This document shows, piece by piece, positions 46,914 to 50,829 of a DNA stretch of 50,829 nt. The stretch covers positions 1 through 50,829 of the forward strand of contig JAHYJL010000003.1 in assembly GCA_019429045.1 (NCBI GenBank), written 5' to 3'. The position numbers were made by a program, and so were the translations under genes. This stretch comes from Bacteroidales bacterium (lineage in GTDB: Bacteria; Bacteroidota; Bacteroidia; Bacteroidales; JAGOPY01). Positions within the stretch are counted from its first letter, which is position 1, and each line of letters begins with the position of its first letter. A model generated the notes under the pieces. It made no database searches. It worked only from the letters and a program-made list of their open reading frames with translations, and was not told where the DNA came from.

Positions 46914-47297
46914 TTAATCAACCCATTTGTTTATGACCCGCTTAATCCCATCAGTCATTCTGGCTACATTGAAATTGAGCAACAAACCGTACTTGCACCT
47001 GGTTAGCTTCATATAGGTAAGAATTTGGGCTAAATGAACCTCGTTTAATGCTTCAACGGCTTTAATTTCAATAACCACCCGGTTCTCGACCAATAAATCG
47101 ATTCGGTAACCACAGTTTAATTGAACGTCTTCGTAAATCAAAGGCTGAGGTTTCTCCTTTTCAATATAAAGCTGTGTTTTCGTCAGCTCATATAGCAAGC
47201 ACTCCTGGTATGCCGATTCCAGCAAACCGGGACCTAAGTTACGGTGTACTTTAATAGCACAACCGATAATGATCTCGGTGATTTGATTGTCATTCAT
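46914..47297 (-). CDS. GxxExxY family protein (PD-(D/E)XK-like)
   Basis: IGCAIKVHRNLGPGLLESAYQECLLYEL; RIDLLVENRVVIEIKAVEALNEVHLAQILTYMKLTRCKYGLLLNFNV. Confidence 0.9.
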   Translation of the reverse strand: MNDNQITEIIIGCAIKVHRNLGPGLLESAYQECLLYELTKTQLYIEKEKPQPLIYEDVQLNCGYRIDLLVENRVVIEIKAVEALNEVHLAQILTYMKLTRCKYGLLLNFNVARMTDGIKRVINKWVD

Positions 47298-47365
47298 AGA
47301 TTTTCGGTTTTTCTTTTTCTATTAATCCGAAAATCTTGAAAATATACCCGGTCGAAAAAAATTTT

Positions 47366-47406
47366 TTCTCTGTGACCTCCGTGTATACTTCGGGGCCTCT
47401 GTGGTT
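47366..47406. repeat. Right 41-bp inverted repeat flanking the GxxExxY gene
   Basis: ttctctgtgacctccgtgtatacttcggggcctctgtggtt. Confidence 0.8.
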
Positions 47407-47538
47407 AATTCACTTTTTTATAACCGCAGAGGAAACAAAGAAGGCGCAGAGGGAACAGAGAATTATCGATTCTGGAACGATATTTGAATGAAAAGAGAAA
47501 AGAGAATAGTGAAAAGTGAATAATTTAAACTCCTTTGC

Positions 47539-48759
47539 ATGAAATCCCATTTTGTTATCCTGATGGTCCCGTTTCTTATGTTTTCTGCATCCTGCAAGAA
47601 GGATCCGGAGGGGCCGAAGCAACCTGTTGCGATCAACCTTCCTGCGAAGGGCGATGCTGTGGTGGCTAAAAACAACGAATTTGGCATCAACCTGTTCCGC
47701 ACCACCGCCCTGGCGGAGGATAAAAACCTGATGCTCTCTCCTTTGAGCGCCTCCACGGCCCTTACCATGCTGCTGAACGGCTGCAATACAGCGACTTACG
47801 AGCAGGTCCGGGATATGCTGGGGTATGAAGGACTGACGACTGACGAGATCAACGAAGTGTATAAAAGCCTGGTGACACAGCTCCTGGCTGCCGACCCGGA
47901 GGTGCAACTGGCCCTGGCCAATGCTGTCTGGTACCGGCAGGATTTCCAGGTCAAACCGCCATTCCTGGAATCCATGGATGCCTCTTTTGACGCAGAAATC
48001 GCCGCGCTTGACTTTTTCTCGCCATCAGCGCTGACCACCATCAACAACTGGGCAAAGGATAACACCAATGGCAAGATCGAAAAGGTGCTGGACGAGATCA
48101 GCCCCGATGCGGTGATGTTCCTGATGAATGCCCTCTATTTCAAAGGGAACTGGACGTATCAGTTCAAGAAGGACCAGACCGCCGATGCCCCTTTCTATCC
48201 CGAAAATGGCAACATGCTCAATGTAAAGACGATGAGAAGCCAGATCCCGGTGAAGATACATAACGGCAGCCGGGCCATCGCCGCAGAAATGCCCTATGGC
48301 AGGCAAAACTTTGCAATGGTACTGATCCTTCCGGAAGGAAAGCTATCGGATTTTCTCCCCGGATTTGACGGCCAGGAATGGGCTGAGATCACCGCCGGCC
48401 TGGATGCCATCCAGGAACCTTCCAAGGTGGAGATGGTCATGCCAAAGTTCAAATTTGATTTTGAGAAGATCCTGAATGACCAGCTAAAAGAACTTGGGAT
48501 GATCGACGCCTTTAATCCTTATCAGGCCGATCTTTCTGGTATTTCCGACCAGCAGATCTTCGTCAGCTTTGTCAAGCAGAACACTTTCGTTGACGTGAAC
48601 GAAGAGGGAACGGAAGCGGCGGCGGTCACCACCATCGGGATCGACCTGACCAGCCTGCCATCCGAATTTGTGGTGAACAAACCGTTCATCTTCGCCATCC
48701 GGGAAAGGATGACCAATTCGCTGCTATTCATCGGGAAGGTGGAAAGGCCGGAGTATTAA
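47539..48759 (+). CDS. Serpin family protease inhibitor (lipoprotein-like N-terminus)
   Basis: LMLSPLSASTALTMLLNGCNTATYEQVRDMLGY; FLMNALYFKGNWTYQF; FVDVNEEGTEAAAVTTIGI; VNKPFIFAIRERMTNSLLFIGKV; N-terminal FSASCKK lipobox-like. Confidence 0.93.
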   Translation: MKSHFVILMVPFLMFSASCKKDPEGPKQPVAINLPAKGDAVVAKNNEFGINLFRTTALAEDKNLMLSPLSASTALTMLLNGCNTATYEQVRDMLGYEGLTTDEINEVYKSLVTQLLAADPEVQLALANAVWYRQDFQVKPPFLESMDASFDAEIAALDFFSPSALTTINNWAKDNTNGKIEKVLDEISPDAVMFLMNALYFKGNWTYQFKKDQTADAPFYPENGNMLNVKTMRSQIPVKIHNGSRAIAAEMPYGRQNFAMVLILPEGKLSDFLPGFDGQEWAEITAGLDAIQEPSKVEMVMPKFKFDFEKILNDQLKELGMIDAFNPYQADLSGISDQQIFVSFVKQNTFVDVNEEGTEAAAVTTIGIDLTSLPSEFVVNKPFIFAIRERMTNSLLFIGKVERPEY

Positions 48760-49279
48760 GGTTCCTGGAGAGCTCCCATAAAACAATCCCGGCGCTGATT
48801 GCTACATTGAAGGAATGTTTCGTGCCGAACTGGGGGATTTCGATGCAGCCATCTGACATTTTCAACAATTCCTCTTTAACACCAAAAACTTCATGACCGA
48901 AGATCAGAGCGATTTTTGAACCTTTTTCGGGCTGAAAATCTCCCAATGAAATGCTGCCTTCCGCCTGTTCTATGGCGTAAATCCGGTAGCCGTTTTGCCG
49001 GAGGCCGCTGGCCGCATCCAAAACATTGGCGATGTATTGCCATTGAACGGATTCGGTGGCGCCTAGTGCGGTCTTGCTAATGTCCTTGTGCGGCGGCCGG
49101 GCCGAAATGCCGCAAATATAGATCGCTTCGACCCGGAATGCGTCAGCCGTCCGGAAGATCGAGCCCACATTATATGCGCTGCGGACATCATCCAGGACAA
49201 TGATCACGGGCAGTTTTTCGGAGGATTTGTACTCTTCCGCCGAAATCCGGTTCAGGTCGGTCATGGAGCGTTTTTTCAT
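48728..49279 (-). CDS. SpoU/TrmH-family RNA methyltransferase
   Basis: VVLDDVRSAYNVGSIFRTADAF; IALIFGHEVFGV; IEIPQFGTKHSFNVAISAGIVLWEL. Confidence 0.9.
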   Translation of the reverse strand: MKKRSMTDLNRISAEEYKSSEKLPVIIVLDDVRSAYNVGSIFRTADAFRVEAIYICGISARPPHKDISKTALGATESVQWQYIANVLDAASGLRQNGYRIYAIEQAEGSISLGDFQPEKGSKIALIFGHEVFGVKEELLKMSDGCIEIPQFGTKHSFNVAISAGIVLWELSRNLNTPAFPPSR

Positions 49280-49298
49280 AGGGTAGTGCGAAATTACG

Positions 49299-49306
49299 TA
49301 TTTTTG
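49299..49306 (+). promoter_or_regulatory. Bacteroidetes -7 box TATTTTTG upstream of mutS
   Basis: Matches TAnnTTTG ~20 nt before the TTG start. Confidence 0.4.
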
Positions 49307-49326
49307 CTTTCATTAATTCGTTTCAC

Positions 49327-50829
49327 TTGACCACTCAGCCCGATTTCATCGACACCCCGCTCATGCGGCAATACGCTTCCATCAAGGCGAAATACCCCGA
49401 TGCGCTGCTGCTGTTCCGCGTGGGTGATTTTTATGAGACTTTCGGCGAAGATGCTGTAAAAACCTCAAAGATACTGGGCATTGTCCTGACCAAAAGGGCC
49501 AATGGCGCCGCTTCTTTTGTCGATCTGGCAGGATTTCCTTATCATGCACTCGACACTTATCTTCCCAAACTGGTCCGGGCAGGTCAACGAGTGGCCATCT
49601 GCGACCAGCTCGAAGACCCCAAACTGGCGAAAAAGATCGTCAAGCGGGGTGTAACCGAGCTGGTAACGCCCGGAGTCTCCTATAACGATAAAGTACTGGA
49701 CCACAAGGAGAATAACTTCCTGGGAAGCATCCACCTGGGGGATAAGATGTCGGGCATTGCTTTCCTGGATATCTCCACCGGTGAATTTTATGCCGCCCAG
49801 GGGAATAACGATTATATCGACAAGCTCCTACAGGGATTTAAACCCAGCGAAGTGGTCATACAGAAAAGCAGGCGGGAGAGGTTCCAGCAGCTCTTTGGCA
49901 GCAAGTTTTACACCTACACTTTCGACGACTGGGTATTTACCCAAGATTTTGCCAACGACATCCTCCCCTCCCATTTCGGGACCACATCGCTGAAGGGCTT
50001 TGGCGTAGACGACATGCCTTACGCGGTGGTGGCGGCCGGAGCGGCTTTTCATTACCTGGCCGAAACGCATCACGACAAAATTCAGCATATTGTCAAAATT
50101 TCCAGGATCGAAGAAGACAAATATGTCTGGCTCGACCGCTTCACGGTCCGCAACCTGGAACTGATCAGCTCCATCAACGAAAGGGGCAAGACCCTACTGG
50201 ATGTTATCGACCGGACGATCACGCCGATGGGCTCACGGATGATGAGGCGATGGACCGTCCTCCCGCTGAAAGAGCGCAAACCCATCGAGGAGCGGCTGAA
50301 CATCGTCGAATACCTGATGGAACATGATGATCTATCAGGTCTCCTGACCAAACAGCTCAAGTTGACGGGCGACCTGGAACGGCTCATTTCCAAAGTGGCT
50401 GTATCCCGGATCACACCCCGCGAGGTGGTCCAGCTGAAAAGGGCCTTGCATGCAGTGGAAGCCATTAAAAACGCCTGTGAACAAACAGGTCAACCCGCAC
50501 TGCAAAAAATCGGCGAACAGCTCAACCCTTGCAAGATCATCCGCGACCGCATTGAACAGGAGATCCAGGAAGATCCGCCCGCTACGGTCAGCAAGGGCGG
50601 CGTGCTGAAAAACGGCGTTTCCGGGGAACTCGATGACCTCAGGGAGCTTCTCTTCTCCGGAAAAGATTACCTGAAGAAGATTCAGCAGCGCGAAATCGCC
50701 CGCACTGGTATCACTTCGCTCAAAATTAGTTTCAACAACGTTTTCGGCTATTACCTGGAGGTTACCAACGCGCACAAAGACAAGGTGCCGGACGATTGGC
50801 ACCGCAAACAGACCCTGGTGGGCTCGGAG
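49327..50829 (+). CDS. mutS: DNA mismatch repair protein MutS (3' truncated by window edge)
   Basis: TPLMRQYASIKAKYPDALLLFRVGDFYETFGEDAVKTSKILGIVLTKR...; absent from the ORF track because no stop lies in the window; TTG start proposed (alternative ATG 49363). Confidence 0.92.
   Translation, partial: MTTQPDFIDTPLMRQYASIKAKYPDALLLFRVGDFYETFGEDAVKTSKILGIVLTKRANGAASFVDLAGFPYHALDTYLPKLVRAGQRVAICDQLEDPKLAKKIVKRGVTELVTPGVSYNDKVLDHKENNFLGSIHLGDKMSGIAFLDISTGEFYAAQGNNDYIDKLLQGFKPSEVVIQKSRRERFQQLFGSKFYTYTFDDWVFTQDFANDILPSHFGTTSLKGFGVDDMPYAVVAAGAAFHYLAETHHDKIQHIVKISRIEEDKYVWLDRFTVRNLELISSINERGKTLLDVIDRTITPMGSRMMRRWTVLPLKERKPIEERLNIVEYLMEHDDLSGLLTKQLKLTGDLERLISKVAVSRITPREVVQLKRALHAVEAIKNACEQTGQPALQKIGEQLNPCKIIRDRIEQEIQEDPPATVSKGGVLKNGVSGELDDLRELLFSGKDYLKKIQQREIARTGITSLKISFNNVFGYYLEVTNAHKDKVPDDWHRKQTLVGSE

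Overview
The window looks like a Bacteroidota (Bacteroidetes) chromosome: T9SS C-terminal sorting domains, TAnnTTTG -7 promoter boxes and PorT/OmpP1-like barrels. The flanks are mostly ordinary: an OmpP1-like protein, a molybdate/tungstate-type ABC pair, a TPR histidine kinase, three tRNAs (Gly-GCC, Leu-UAA, Pro-GGG), an alpha/beta hydrolase, HPF/RaiA-like and BaeRF-like genes, an AbgT-like transporter, YceI, a cysteate/threonine-synthase-like PLP enzyme, GxxExxY, a serpin, a SpoU/TrmH methyltransferase and a 5' partial mutS. The main finding is a ~28 kb locus (about 14.4-42.2 kb) encoding a type VI secretion subtype-iii-like contractile machine: ClpV/TssH, TssB, TssC, two Hcp-like proteins, VgrG, and TssG/K/E/F-like baseplate proteins, followed by a PAAR-DUF4123-effector-immunity cassette. 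Between vgrG and the baseplate genes, on the same strand, it carries what appears to be a complete ubiquitin-like conjugation pathway: a 95-aa ubiquitin-like protein ending in Ala-Gly, a UBC-fold E2 with an HPN...GRICLND active site, a membrane-anchored JAMM/JAB peptidase, a membrane vWA-RING-FHA protein (candidate E3) and a ThiF/UBA-type E1. No canonical T6SS membrane complex (TssJLM) is recognisable, so the membrane proteins of the Ubl module plus a beta-barrel may form the envelope-spanning part. The candidate effector also carries a JAB-like HxH...GPSxxD motif. Other observations include heptanucleotide tandem arrays, inverted-repeat elements around a GxxExxY gene, MITE-like palindromes and two decayed T9SS-cargo genes. 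All calls come from reading the sequence and supplied translations; no searches were run.
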